Program-made: the position numbers and the translations under genes
Shown here: piece by piece, positions 1-10,800 of the stretch
How the letters are laid out: the number at the start of each line of letters is the position of its first letter
Position numbering within the stretch: position 1 is the first letter of the stretch
Notes under the pieces: generated by a model
Told to the model about the DNA's origin: nothing
Seen by the model: the letters and a program-made list of their open reading frames with translations, nothing else
The model's database searches: none
Source of the DNA: Azolla caroliniana
Taxonomy: Eukaryota > Polypodiophyta
Length of the DNA stretch: 64,000 nucleotides
Assembly: GCA_043228905.1 (NCBI GenBank)
Contig: JBHGNT010000001.1
Span: 25,172,001 to 25,236,000 of the forward strand
Direction of reading: 5' to 3'

Positions 1-599
1 TAACGTGACTAGAATGCCCGGAATACCCCTCTAGAGTACTGAATTTTACTACGAAAGGGTATGTATGCTAGTAATTTGTTTTGGAAACTTAGGGCAATAT
101 ATATACACATACACATATAAGCACACATATGATTGGCAAATTAGGGTTATTCTAGTAGTTATCTAGCATGTCAGGGGTATTTGTTTTTGGTAAATTTCTG
201 AAAATTTAAGAATATATTTGTAGCAGACCCAACAAGTTAGGAGTATTCTCAGTGTTTATCTCTTGCTAGGTATTGTAAGGAAATTGATCTTTTTTATCCT
301 TAGGAAAATAACACAATACTTCTAATTCGTTGGGTATTTCAGGCCTAGGTTTTAGAAATTACCACAATAACTCTCGGAAGTACCATTTGGGAGAGTATTT
401 CGGCCTGTTTTTGAAATCTTGGGGGGTTATTACCAGAAATACCCAACAAGTTAGGTGTATTTGGTTAACGTTTGAAGACTTGAACGAAAATCCCTTTGTT
501 TTTCCCCCTTCATATATGCGCATGAAGACTCATATGCGAGTTTTTGGGGGTTTCTCTATGTGAAAAGATTAATCTTTGACATGCTTTCTTTTTTTTCAG
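1..599 (+). other. Last intron of the TMK-like kinase gene (5' end outside window)
   Basis: This stretch has no coding signal. It ends in a T-rich tract and an AG at 598-599, directly before the kinase exon. It contains diverged copies of a short AT-rich segment that includes acccaacaagttagg (about 228-242 and 437-451). The upstream exons and the intron donor lie outside the window, so the extent is a minimum. Confidence 0.7.
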
Positions 600-1129
600 T
601 CACAGGGAGAGTGACAACCAAAGCTGATGTGTTTAGCTTTGGAGTGATACTGATGGAACTGGTAACAGGAAGAAAAGCTCTAGATGACAATCAACCAGAG
701 GAAAGCATGCATCTAGTAACTTGGTTCCGACGACAAATACAGGGGAACAAATTAGAAAGCATATTCAAATTTATTGATCCAACACTTCAGCTTAATGATG
801 AAACCTCCAAGAGTCTCCTTGTTGTGACTGAATTAGCTGGTCATTGCACTTCAAGAGAGACACAAAACAGACCAGATATGGGTTATGTTGCGAATGTCCT
901 TTCGTCTCTTGTTCAACAATGGAAACCCGAAGCTAGTTTAGAGGAGGATGAAGAGAGCATAGATCTAGATATGGGCCTTCCACAAATCCTTAAGAAATGG
1001 CAAGCCTATGAAGGGAACTCAATGTCTTATTCAGATTATATGAATGATAACACTGGTTCATCGTTGGCCAGTATACCGCCCCGGCCATCAGGGCTTGCTC
1101 ACACCTTCAATTCAGCTGATGGACGGTAG
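600..1129 (+). CDS. TMK: TMK-type leucine-rich-repeat receptor kinase, last exon (partial gene)
   Basis: This exon encodes the C-terminal ~176 residues of a TMK-family receptor-like kinase, a plasma-membrane Ser/Thr kinase family linked to auxin and growth signalling. Visible parts are kinase subdomain IX (KADVFSFGVILMEL, invariant Asp), the subdomain XI arginine (QNRPDM), and an acidic tail. The protein ends SADGR before TAG at 1127-1129; an LPQ...KWQ..EG linker and this terminus are diagnostic of TMKs. The exon starts after ttttttcag with phase 1, so its first codon is completed by the upstream exon and reads xVTGRVTTK. That matches the usual TMK intron position in the activation region. 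An ATG at 560 lies in the intron and is not used. No breaks are seen. Ectodomain, membrane segment and most of the kinase lie upstream of the window. Confidence 0.93.
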
Positions 1130-1349
1130 GCTCTCAACTATATATATATATATAAAAATAAAGACCATCATCTGTGGTGAAGAAATCAACAAAACAAGCT
1201 TAAACTGGTTATGCGCTTTGATGCTATCATTGAAGAAAAAAGTGCATAGCTACAAGCATTGAAGAGTCACAGGAAGTTCATGGAAGATAAATGAATTACA
1301 GGGTTTTTATTCGTGTTTAGTTAATGTCATAGATGCATGAATGATCAAC
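1130..1349 (+). other. 3' flank / probable 3' UTR of the TMK gene
   Basis: This AT-rich DNA follows the stop codon. It has a short TA repeat (1140-1153) and an AATAAA at 1157-1162 that is close to the stop for a plant polyadenylation signal. The transcript end cannot be fixed from sequence. Confidence 0.4.
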
Positions 1350-3262
1350 ATCATTGCAATGTTTGTATATATACACTGAATTCTTTTGGGGAGCGACATG
1401 ATTGATTGTATTGGAGTGCTCTCATATTTTTGAAGCATTGAATGTTAAGAATAAGAGGTGACTCAAAATTTCCAGGACCACATTGTCTTATTGTTAACAT
1501 TGATTGGCAAATACTCTGAAAATCATGAATACCAAGTTGAATTTGAATTTCTACCCATAATGTCGATGGCCAGAATGACATTAGAAGTCTTTGAGTAAGG
1601 GAGGCATTGTGCAAGTGCCAATTGAAGTTTATATGGAGTTCAAGAAGCCATTCCATTCTTTTGATCAAACATATTGGTCTAGTTGGATTGTCGATCACAA
1701 TATCCACGTCTTCCCTAGTTTTTTCTGTGTTCTAATATCCACTCTTTGATATATGGATGTGGATGCAAAAGTTGATGGCCAGAATGACATTTGAAGTCTT
1801 TGAGTAAGGGAGGCATTGTGCAAGTGCCAATTGAAGTTTATATGGAGTTCAAGAAGCCATTACATTCTTTTGATCAAACTTATTGGTCTAGTTGGATTGT
1901 CGATCACAATAACCACGTCTTCCCTAGTTTTTTCTGTGTTCTAATATCCACTCTTTGATATATGGATGTGGATGGAAATGTTGTCCAAGCACCTATATAC
2001 TGTGATGGCCCCTGATCTAAGTCTGCCGATGCGCGTTGGGTACGTCTTCCCAACGTATGTCCTCTATGGTCAATGAAAATCAAATTCCAAATCAAGGGTT
2101 GTCTACAAAATTCAGCTTCTATTTTGGGAGATCTCTTAACCAGGTTCAAAGAGATGTCTTTCCATGAATTAATAACAAATAAGGCAAATGGATCTTCCCA
2201 TTTTGTGGAAATAGTCAACTTGTTTTGTCTTCCATAAAACTCAATCAAAATGTGGGCTTCCAATCTCCACCTGTTTTGGGACAAAACCTTTGTGATATGT
2301 ATAGCAATAGTTGTTTCCATGGTTTTGGTCCTAGAAACAAACCTCTAATAACCAAATTCACAAGCAAAACTTTTAATTGTTGTAATGGATCAACAATGCA
2401 TAATCCTCCCTAATCAAATAATTTAATAATTTTGGACCAAGAAACATTTGCCCTTGTATGGCTTTCTTCGTTACTAGTCCACAAATAATTCATGATCAAA
2501 CTTTGTAGTTGTTCCATGCATGATCTCGAAAAATTACAACATGACGTCATATACCAAATACTAGACAAAAGAACTTGGTTAATTACTATTGCTCAGTTAG
2601 TAAATGATGGTTTAACTTTACTCCAATTTTTTTTCCTAATTATCAATAACGAAGGAACAACTTGAATTTCAGTAGAAATATTCAAACCTACTTGGCATCC
2701 CAGATATTTAATTGATATGCCTTCAAGAATCCATCAGAACTTGGATGTAGAGACCATTGTGGAGCGGAGTCAGGTGCCACCCTAAAACCGACTAATTTAT
2801 TCCAGTTAATTGATGCACATGAAGCCTTACAAAAGACTGGCAATGTTGTGTACGTTTGTTACAAATTAGTAAGTTCACCATCTAGATTCTAGATACAAAC
2901 CTATATCATCAACAAATTCCACATCCATAACATTTTCAATGGGCATAACTAATCCTTTCACTCCAACATCCTCGTCGTACACTTTGAAACACATCACCTT
3001 TAACCCCTCCCAACAAAACTGAACTATAGATTGATTTATACAAAGAGAAGACTCTTATCACTTGTTTCTTAGGAAAAATAAGTCTCCCAAAAAAGGAAGA
3101 GATTATCCATACTTCTTTCCCGAATAAAACTGGTTTGCTAGCATGAATTAAATCATGTAGTAAAGGTGGCAATCTCAATGTTAATGTTTTTGCAAAAAAA
3201 TTATATAATGTATTGAGCAAAGTTATTGGTCTCCATTTTCTAATATCATCTTATACACCCTC
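1350..3262 (-). pseudogene. Decayed LINE (non-LTR retrotransposon) reverse transcriptase and downstream region
   Basis: Read on the minus strand, 3240-2936 gives the start of a LINE-type reverse transcriptase (KWRPITLLNTLYNFFAK, then LPPLLHDLIHAS). About 300 bp further on, the catalytic box appears as EFVDDIGLYLE (about 2925-2890), where FVDD corresponds to the F/YADD motif of plant L1-like elements. Downstream pieces (2320-1904 and 1707-1351) are open for over 100 codons and are probably the region after the RT. Frames change and stops occur, so the copy is dead. Its 5' part is missing and no poly(A) tail or target duplication could be set. LINE identity of the RT part is firm; the extent below 1900 is inferred. 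Confidence 0.7.
1565..1983. repeat. Tandem duplication of ~209 bp inside the LINE remnant
   Basis: Two head-to-tail copies (1565-1773 and 1774-~1983) both begin gatggccagaatgacatt. They differ by a few substitutions only, so the duplication is younger than most of the decay of the surrounding LINE sequence. Confidence 0.9.
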
Positions 3263-3675
3263 GGTCTTAATGTATTAAATCAATCAATCCAATACCATAC
3301 TACGATGCATACTTTTGGTATAAAAAATTCTTTAATAAGCTTTGGTTAAGTCTTCTCTAATATATTAACAATATTTGCAAAAAACGTGGAGTAATTACAT
3401 CCTCCCCTAGACAAGTCGCAAGACTCAAAACTTTAAGTGATTATGTATTTGTATATTGTTAAAGGACTTCATTAACGCAACCTTCATTTCCTGATTTACT
3501 TTCAATTGAATTTTGTCCCACATTTGTTTCCTACATCCGTGAACCAAATCTATAACAACCCCAACAAACAACAATTGAGTATGTATAGTAAGTTCTAGCA
3601 ATTTGTAACATGTCTGACTCATCTTCTCTTAGAGAGCTATCATCCCTCCTTAGTTGTTTGATCATTATTGTCGAC
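3263..3675. other. Spacer without recognisable genes
   Basis: AT-rich DNA between the LINE remnant and the duplicated block. I see no coding signal, RNA gene or clear repeat. Confidence 0.5.
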
Positions 3676-4885
3676 CATTAAAATACATTTTAATGCCATA
3701 TTTAGGGAACCATATTATATGCAAAAGAAAATAATAACGTATGCATGCTTGTTTTGAAAATTACCTATATATATATATATAGGTGCATAGATTGACATAT
3801 TCGCATTCGTGGGGGTTCCCATTCGAATGCAAACGAATACGAATACGAATGGGTAGTCAAGTATTCGTTTTACCCCCCCCCCCCCCCCTCCCCCAAAAAA
3901 ACTTTTGTTTTTAAAATTTCCTAAGATAAAAAAAAAAGAACTTAACAATAAATAGGGATAATAAAAGAGTGACTTTGGGGACTTGACACTACTAAATTTT
4001 TATAATAAATGTATAGTCGTTTTATTTTTAATAAATAAAATAAAGGCTCATTAATTTCTCACTTTTTATTTCCTCAAAATTTATGGATATTTTTATCTTG
4101 ACATTAAAAATGGTACTTCAAACTAATCATATCTTCAAAGTTCATACTAATCATATTTGTATAATAAATATAAAAATATTCGTTTTAAAAAAATTAATTA
4201 ATTAAAATAAGTTTCATAAACTCTCTTGACACTATAATCTATTAATGAATAATTGTTTTTTTTTGGTGAAATACATTTATTTAAATAAATAAATAATTTT
4301 TTATATTTATTTTACAAAACGAATGGTTTTTTAATATTCTTGGGGCCATTTTGTATTCTCGAATATTGAGAATATTGCGCATGGAGAATATCACGCATGT
4401 GTCAATCTATGTATAGGTGCATACATATAAAATGGGTCAAGGATATAAACTTGTGTTAGAAAGTGATTTTCCTCTAATGAGGCACAATTGTTTAATTATG
4501 ATTCTAGTTAGAAGATGGCCATATCCTAATTGAGAGACTTTGAAACACACGATGTGCATGCATACCCATGCGTTTAACATCTTGGTGTTAATATAATCGT
4601 GTCATTATGTCTGTTAAAATATACTTCAACGTCATATTTAATGAACATTACCATATTATATGCAAATGAAAATAATAAAGCATGCATGCTTGTTTTGGAA
4701 ATTACCTACACACACACACACACATATAATGGGTGGAGGTTACATTCTTGTTTCGCAAGTGATTTTACTCTAATGAGGCACAATTATTTTATTATGATTC
4801 TAGTTAGAACACAGGCATATCGTAATTGAGAAACTTTAAAGCACATGATGTGCTACCCATAAGTTTAACATCTTAGTGTTAATTA
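3676..4885. repeat. Tandem segmental duplication (~290-bp unit), first copy split by a MITE
   Basis: Copy 1 consists of 3676-3785 plus 4420-~4593. Copy 2 is about 4605-4885. Shared marks in the same order are a tattatatgcaaa tract, atgcatgcttgtttt, aaattaccta followed by a TA or CA dinucleotide run, tctaatgaggcacaatt and gattctagttagaa. Only copy 1 contains the MITE at 3786-4411, so copy 2 is its paralogous empty site. Confidence 0.85.
3786..4411. mobile_element. hAT-like MITE 1 (626 bp, non-autonomous)
   Basis: The ends are inverted repeats: CATAGATTGACA at the left and TGTCAATCTATG at the right. The element is flanked by an exact 8-bp duplication, tataggtg, at 3778-3785 and 4412-4419, the size made by hAT transposases. 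Both subterminal regions are rich in cgaat/attcg, as expected for transposase-binding repeats. The interior is AT-rich with a C tract near 3881-3899 and no coding capacity. MITE 2 at 18043-18320 shares the CATAG terminus and the cgaat-rich ends. Confidence 0.85.
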
Positions 4886-4950
4886 ATAAAGTTTATTAGG
4901 TTGATTAAGCATAATATGTTGTTCTATATTGTACAAAATTAATCATATGG

Positions 4951-5220
4951 TATGAAGTTCTTACTACATCATGCATGTAAAGAGTTAGCACACAGAACAC
5001 ACACTTATGTTTTCTGTTGAACATTATTTTAATAAATGACACAAGATGTCCATTGACAACCTATATTGACCTATGGTATATTGAAATATATACACACGAG
5101 ATATTATGATGTTCTTATTACATCACACACGTGAAGAGTTACCACATAGGACACACAAGTTTTCCGTTGAGCATTGTTTTAATAAATGGCTGAAAATATC
5201 CCTTGACAACCTATAATGAC
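4951..5220. repeat. Tandem duplication (~120-bp unit, period ~154 bp)
   Basis: Copies at 4951-~5071 and 5105-5220 share gttcttaYtacatcaYRcaYg, agagttaScacaYagRacacac, a ttttaataaatg run and ttgacaacctataWtgac. A weaker third copy may start near 5287. Confidence 0.75.
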
Positions 5221-7403
5221 ACATGTGTTTTGAACATATAAACACCATATGTCTGTCCACATCTCATAGGACAAATTATACACCATTATGTTATTCTTAC
5301 ACGTATTGTATATCGTACGTGAAGAGGTTACTACTAACTTACATGCTTCATACAATTGCAGGAGTTGTAAATATTTATGTTGTGTTCAATAATGCCATGA
5401 AACTAATCTATAGACTATAATAATAAGCTTTCATATCGATTTATGTCATTTAAGGTGTCATCATAAAATTTGAAATGTATGAGACATGTTTCATTATTCA
5501 TATATTGCTTATTAAATACATAATCTAATCGATTGTAAATAGGGGGAGTCTAGGAATATTTTAATATACACAAATTATTTATCTTTCGAATTGGATATTG
5601 AATGGATCTTTATAGTTGGAGTTAGGGTAACCTAAGTATGATCTAATTAGTCCATGAAGACTTAATAATATCTAACAACATGACTATATGAACATATAGT
5701 CGGAACAATTTAACGCAACACTCAAAGATCCACAAAGAAATAATACGGTAGATTTAACCGACATTGTAAGTCCACACAACATTAAAAGATATATGTAAAA
5801 AGAGAGAGTTAACTACAATTTTGGAGATGATGGCTTCACTATTCTCACAATACTAGATAGACATGTACACACACACTCCCCCCCTCCCCTATAATAGAAT
5901 CTATTTTTCTATCTATCTCTAAAGTTAGTACAACTTAAAAGAAGGCCAACCCCTATAATAGAATCTATTTTTCATTTATCTACGGTCTACCTATCTATCT
6001 CTAAAGTGAGTACAAGTACAACGTAAAAGAAGACCAATCCATTCAAACTTGGAAGGTTTACACTAGGTTGGCCCACTTGGCCTCTTCCCCCCTCTAGCGT
6101 GTGACATTTCCTTCTATGGAGGATTCCACCCAATTGTTTCCGTGTTATCGTTCTCCAATTGATGTCGACAGTTTCTAGGCCACCCCTTTTAAACCATGTT
6201 AATTGCTAGCAAGATTTGTTAACTCCAAAGAATTCTCACATCATTTAGGTGGTGTACAAAGAATAGGCTCACCAAAATCCCATTGATGCCTTGTTACACA
6301 TTGGTTTATCTTAGGCTTATTAAGATATGGGATATTGGTTCATGGTTGCGCTATGTAATAGTCTATGTATGGATTAATGCAAATGATAGTCTATAGTTCA
6401 TTATACCATTGAAAATTACTAGCACTCTCATGGCTAATGAACTGTGAGAAGGCTATGAAGATTGGAAAATATGAAATGTGTGTAGATGCAACAAGAAGGT
6501 TGAAGATCTCTTCCATTTGATCCTCATTTATGTAAAGAAAAAATAATATTAAAACGAAATGATTTCAATGAGAATTGAAGGCAATGTTGATTTGTCTAAT
6601 TTGTTCATTAGAACAAATGGAGATCATCTCCTCCATGGGCCATGCGTTGTTCTTGCTATTTACTAACACTTTAGCATGGCCTAGTGCCCATATATTAACA
6701 ATACAAGTCTAGTTGTAGTGCATATATAATGTTTTTCTCATGCAATTACTATAATCGTATGTTTGAGAGAGTTAGATTTTGTGATCTTCCTCATAGGTCA
6801 ATTACGACCAATCACATAGTATGTGTGGAATTGATTATTGAGCACTGGCTCTCGTATATTCCAAACTTTTACAAACGAATGTTGCGATTGAGGATTCATA
6901 GCTATGGTTGTGTGAATGTGGTGGGAGGGGCATAACATCATATATGTATAAGATAGTTGGAGTTTGGTTCCAAGATATTCTACTTAGACATCCTATCGTT
7001 CTACAAATGACGAGAGTAAATCCGTATTTTTGTTCCTTTTCCGTTTCGTTCACGCAGTCCGTATTTTTGGGAAACGCTCGGTCGGTCCTTTTGTCCGGAC
7101 CGGGCCCGCCCATAAAACACCAAAGGAAAAAAAAAAAACACAAGAGAATTCAAGAATGAATGACCTAATAATATATGTACACAAGAAACTCGGGAGGAAG
7201 TAAAGGTCAGAAACACATGCCCCCCCCAATCCCCAAGGTTTAATGGAGAACTTGTGAGGTGAGAAGGGGGGTATGGAAAACACAATCAACAAGAATTTAA
7301 CAGTTGCTTCTTTACTAACAGTAACTAGTAACTACCATACAAATTGACTGCAACCCCCCCCCCCCCCCCCCCCCACCATAACCTGGCTTCCTCTCTCTAG
7401 GTT
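5221..7403. other. Intergenic region upstream of the KUP/HAK gene
   Basis: No gene could be recognised. It holds a short tandem duplication (5886-6035) and, closer to the transporter gene, a GC-rich patch (7080-7115, ccgggcccgccc) and C tracts (7221-7228, 7354-7374). The GC-rich patch could be part of the promoter, but no TATA box or start site can be assigned with confidence. Confidence 0.4.
5886..6035. repeat. Short tandem duplication (~65-85-bp unit)
   Basis: Both copies start cccctataatagaatctatt and continue through ctatctatctctaaagt and an aaaagaagRccaa end. The second copy has an extra ~20 bp. Confidence 0.8.
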
Positions 7404-7702
7404 CCTTCCATAGCTTTCTGGCTTTGCATGAGCTTCCATACTCCCCCCCCCCCCCTTTTTTCTCTCTTTGTTTCTTTATGGGCTGCCCTGCTTTCTTGAC
7501 AATGCCTCGGTTGGAGTAATTCCCCCCCTAAAACATGCATCTTCAGCTCAAATCCTGCAGGTTCCTCCATAGCTGAGTGACAGACATTTCACAAGCATCC
7601 ATCCTCCACTGCTTTTCTCCTTCGGTTGTATTGGGTTACAATGGCTCGGTGGTGGAAGTGGTCCCCCTAAAACATTCATCTTGAGCACAAAACCTGCATC
7701 TG
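7404..7702 (+). repeat. Imperfect tandem duplication in the KUP/HAK 5' flank or leader
   Basis: Two diverged copies (about 7404-7562 and 7563-7702) share a ccatagct start, a cttttYtc tract, a cggtKgWgg block, a C run followed by ctaaaacat, and an aatcctgcagg / aaacctgcatc end. The block finishes about 100 bp before the start codon, so it lies in the promoter or 5' UTR. C tracts of 10 or more occur in it (7443-7455). Confidence 0.6.
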
Positions 7703-7804
7703 ATGTATAAACCATACACTCCCACCATAATGGTGCCAGTTTTCTCGTACTAACCAGCTCCTTTATCATTGCAAGACTGATTTATAACCTAAGGGCAAGG
7801 AGTT

Positions 7805-10800
7805 ATGGGTCCAGACTTAGCAGATGCTACTGGTAGAGAAACAGAGCATAATGATGTTTATGATGATGATGTGACGGAAGAGGATCCTTCTGTCTCGCAG
7901 ATTTTGGACAATGGTGATGTGACAAACGTCCTCCGACGAATTGTGCCCAGAAAAGATTCACTCCATCTAGAAGCCATTGAAGTGACTGGTGCCCAACACC
8001 ATAATGCAAAGGTTAGGTCTTTGATTTCCGTTGATCCATATAAACCTGTATGTACATATATCAAGAAAGGAGCTTTTACATTGTTCAATGCAAAAGTTTA
8101 TTGAAGAACACTTTTATTTATTTATTATTCCATGTAGAATCACTCGATTGGGACCACACTCAGTCTTGCTTTTCAAACCTTAGGCGTTGTCTATGGTGAT
8201 ATGGGCACTAGTCCTCTTTATGTATATAGTAGTGCCTTTAGCGAGCTCAAAATCGGTGGTCGAGAGGACATCCTGGGCGCCCTTTCCATCATCATCTATA
8301 CTCTCACAATCATTCCTCTTATAAAATATGTCTTCATCGTTCTTCATGCTAATAACAATGGTGAAGGTACTTACTTACCTGTGATATTCTTTTAGATAAC
8401 TCAATTTAACCCTCGATGGAACTCTTATTGATATCATTGTCATGGTGTATATAGGAGGCACACTGTCACTATATGCACTTATTTGTCGATATGCAAAGGT
8501 TAATTTGCTTCCTAAGCAACAGCTGGCGGATGTGCAACTTTCCGATTTCCGCATTAAGGTGCCCACTAAAGGATTACGAAGAGCTTTGAAAATAAAGTAT
8601 ACATTGGAGAAGAGCTTCAAGTGGAAAAATTTACTACTTATCCTCATACTTCTAGGCACAAGTTTGGTGATGGGTGATGGAATAGTCACGCCTTGTATTT
8701 CAGGTAATTTGATTCTACTTTTTTGTCATGTGTTTGGGTAACTTTGCTAGATGTGATCCTTATTACATCTTCATTCAGTTAACCAAAAATGTTTATGAAT
8801 CACAAATATATCACAAGCGTAGAATCTATTCTGATTCAATATCATCACTATATTTGGTATAAACTTGATGTACATATAGTAGTCATGTGATGTTGTCCCT
8901 TCTTTTACCGTATTCAATGTATTTAATTTATACAAAACAAGTAATATTAGTGGGAGGAGGGATCTACTTGAATGTTTAACCCACTTGATATAATCATGCA
9001 AATTAAGACAGTTAATCTCCATAATGGCACCAATCCAGCACCAATACAGCTTTGCGTCTTGCATTACTCTAAAATTAAGCTAATTAATGAAGTAAATGAA
9101 AATCCATTTTACGTTTCTAAAAAAATCAAATGTTATCAATGTCGACGAAGTTCAATTATATTTCAATATGTTATGTTCTGAACGCAAAATAATATATTTT
9201 TACATGCTTTACTATTCTTTGTTTTGATGTTGCAAATGCTTGTGTATGCAGTCATATCAGCTGTTAGTGGACTTAATGTAGTACTTCCCAACATGAGCCA
9301 AGGTATAGCGATTCATTCTTCCTCCAACTAGAACTAAATAATTATGTTGTTTTCAGAGTAAGTACATCTACGTTGAAGCTGCAATTTATCAAAGCTACGT
9401 TGGAATAATTCAGAATTCCATATTTCAAAAAATAAATTTTATTGTTCCTTTGATGATTTCTTTACATTACTGTTTAAGTGTCCTATATGGGTGCAATTAA
9501 AGATTTATATAAATTAAATGTGAACAACTTTCAGTTCGATTCAATGTAGAGTATTGAATGAATAGACTGCTATGACTTTGTATTTTTGTGCTGCTGATAT
9601 GGAGCTCCTTTGCTAAAATTCACAAATATCTTTGTAGGTTACCATAGAATTTCATGTGAAGTTTCAGCACGTGAAGCTCTAACAGGATACAAATTTCAAT
9701 CATGTGGATAGTCTACGATGGTTTAAATAACACTTTTGTGAAAACTATGAAATGCCATTATTTGCAGGTTGTGCAGAATTCTTCCTGCATGAAGAAACTG
9801 AAGATTTCTGCACTAACCACCAAGGCACAAAGATTTTCAATGTAGCACATACTAAGAAACCCAGTGCATCATGACCTCTAGCAGTCTCAGTTTTGAATGC
9901 ATTATATTTCTTACTTCTTATTATATTTCTCTTTTGGATGAAATATCGGTTGGGTGGCTGATTATAATACTAACCTTCAAAATTTTGCCAGAGGTTATTC
10001 TCTTAATTAATCAAATTATTTAAGCTCATCTAATTGGCAGCATGTAGATAGACTAATTTGTGAATGCTTATAGTAAAATGTGCTTCTTTTGCAGATATCA
10101 TTGTGATAACTTCTATTGTGATTCTTCTTGTGCTTTTCAACTTGCAAAGGTTCGGAACAGGAAAAGTGGGTGTCTTGTTTGCGCCAATTTTATCTATTTG
10201 GTTTGCAGCCATTGGAGCACTCGGTCTCTACAACATAGTCACACATGATCATGGCGTGTTTCAAGCATTTAACCCAGTCTACATTGTTATCTTCTTTAGA
10301 AGGAATGGATTCCAAGCTTGGAGTTCCCTAGGGGGTCTTGTTCTATGCATTACAGGTAATAGCCTGAGGCCATAAACACATTGTTTTATTGAGTACCGTG
10401 AATCAGAGTCTTGTTCTATGCCTTACTCCCGAAGACCAATACAATAGGATCAGAGTCCTATCACGTTATTCCATGCTAGTGTATTCAGACCATAGTGCCT
10501 GAGGCCATAAACACACTGTTTTATTGAATACTGTGAAATAAGTGGTTATATCCATTCAAATTTCATGCTATGTTGACAGGTGGAGAGGCAATGTTTGCAG
10601 ATCTTGGTCATTTTTCTGTGAGATCCATTCAGGTAAACGTCTGAGTTACTCATAAGTCTAGATATAAATCCAGAGAATTCAGCTAAACAGATCAGGTTAT
10701 TGACTTCTCCAGATTGGATTCACTTTTATAGTATACCCCTGCTTGCTATTAGCCTACATGGGGCAGGCTGCATATCTCATCAAATTTCCATCTGAAGTAG

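Noticed and set aside
6835-7292. Overlapping short frames upstream of the KUP/HAK gene
   Set aside because: Several mutually overlapping frames of 80-100 codons on both strands through C/A tracts; none shows family resemblance.
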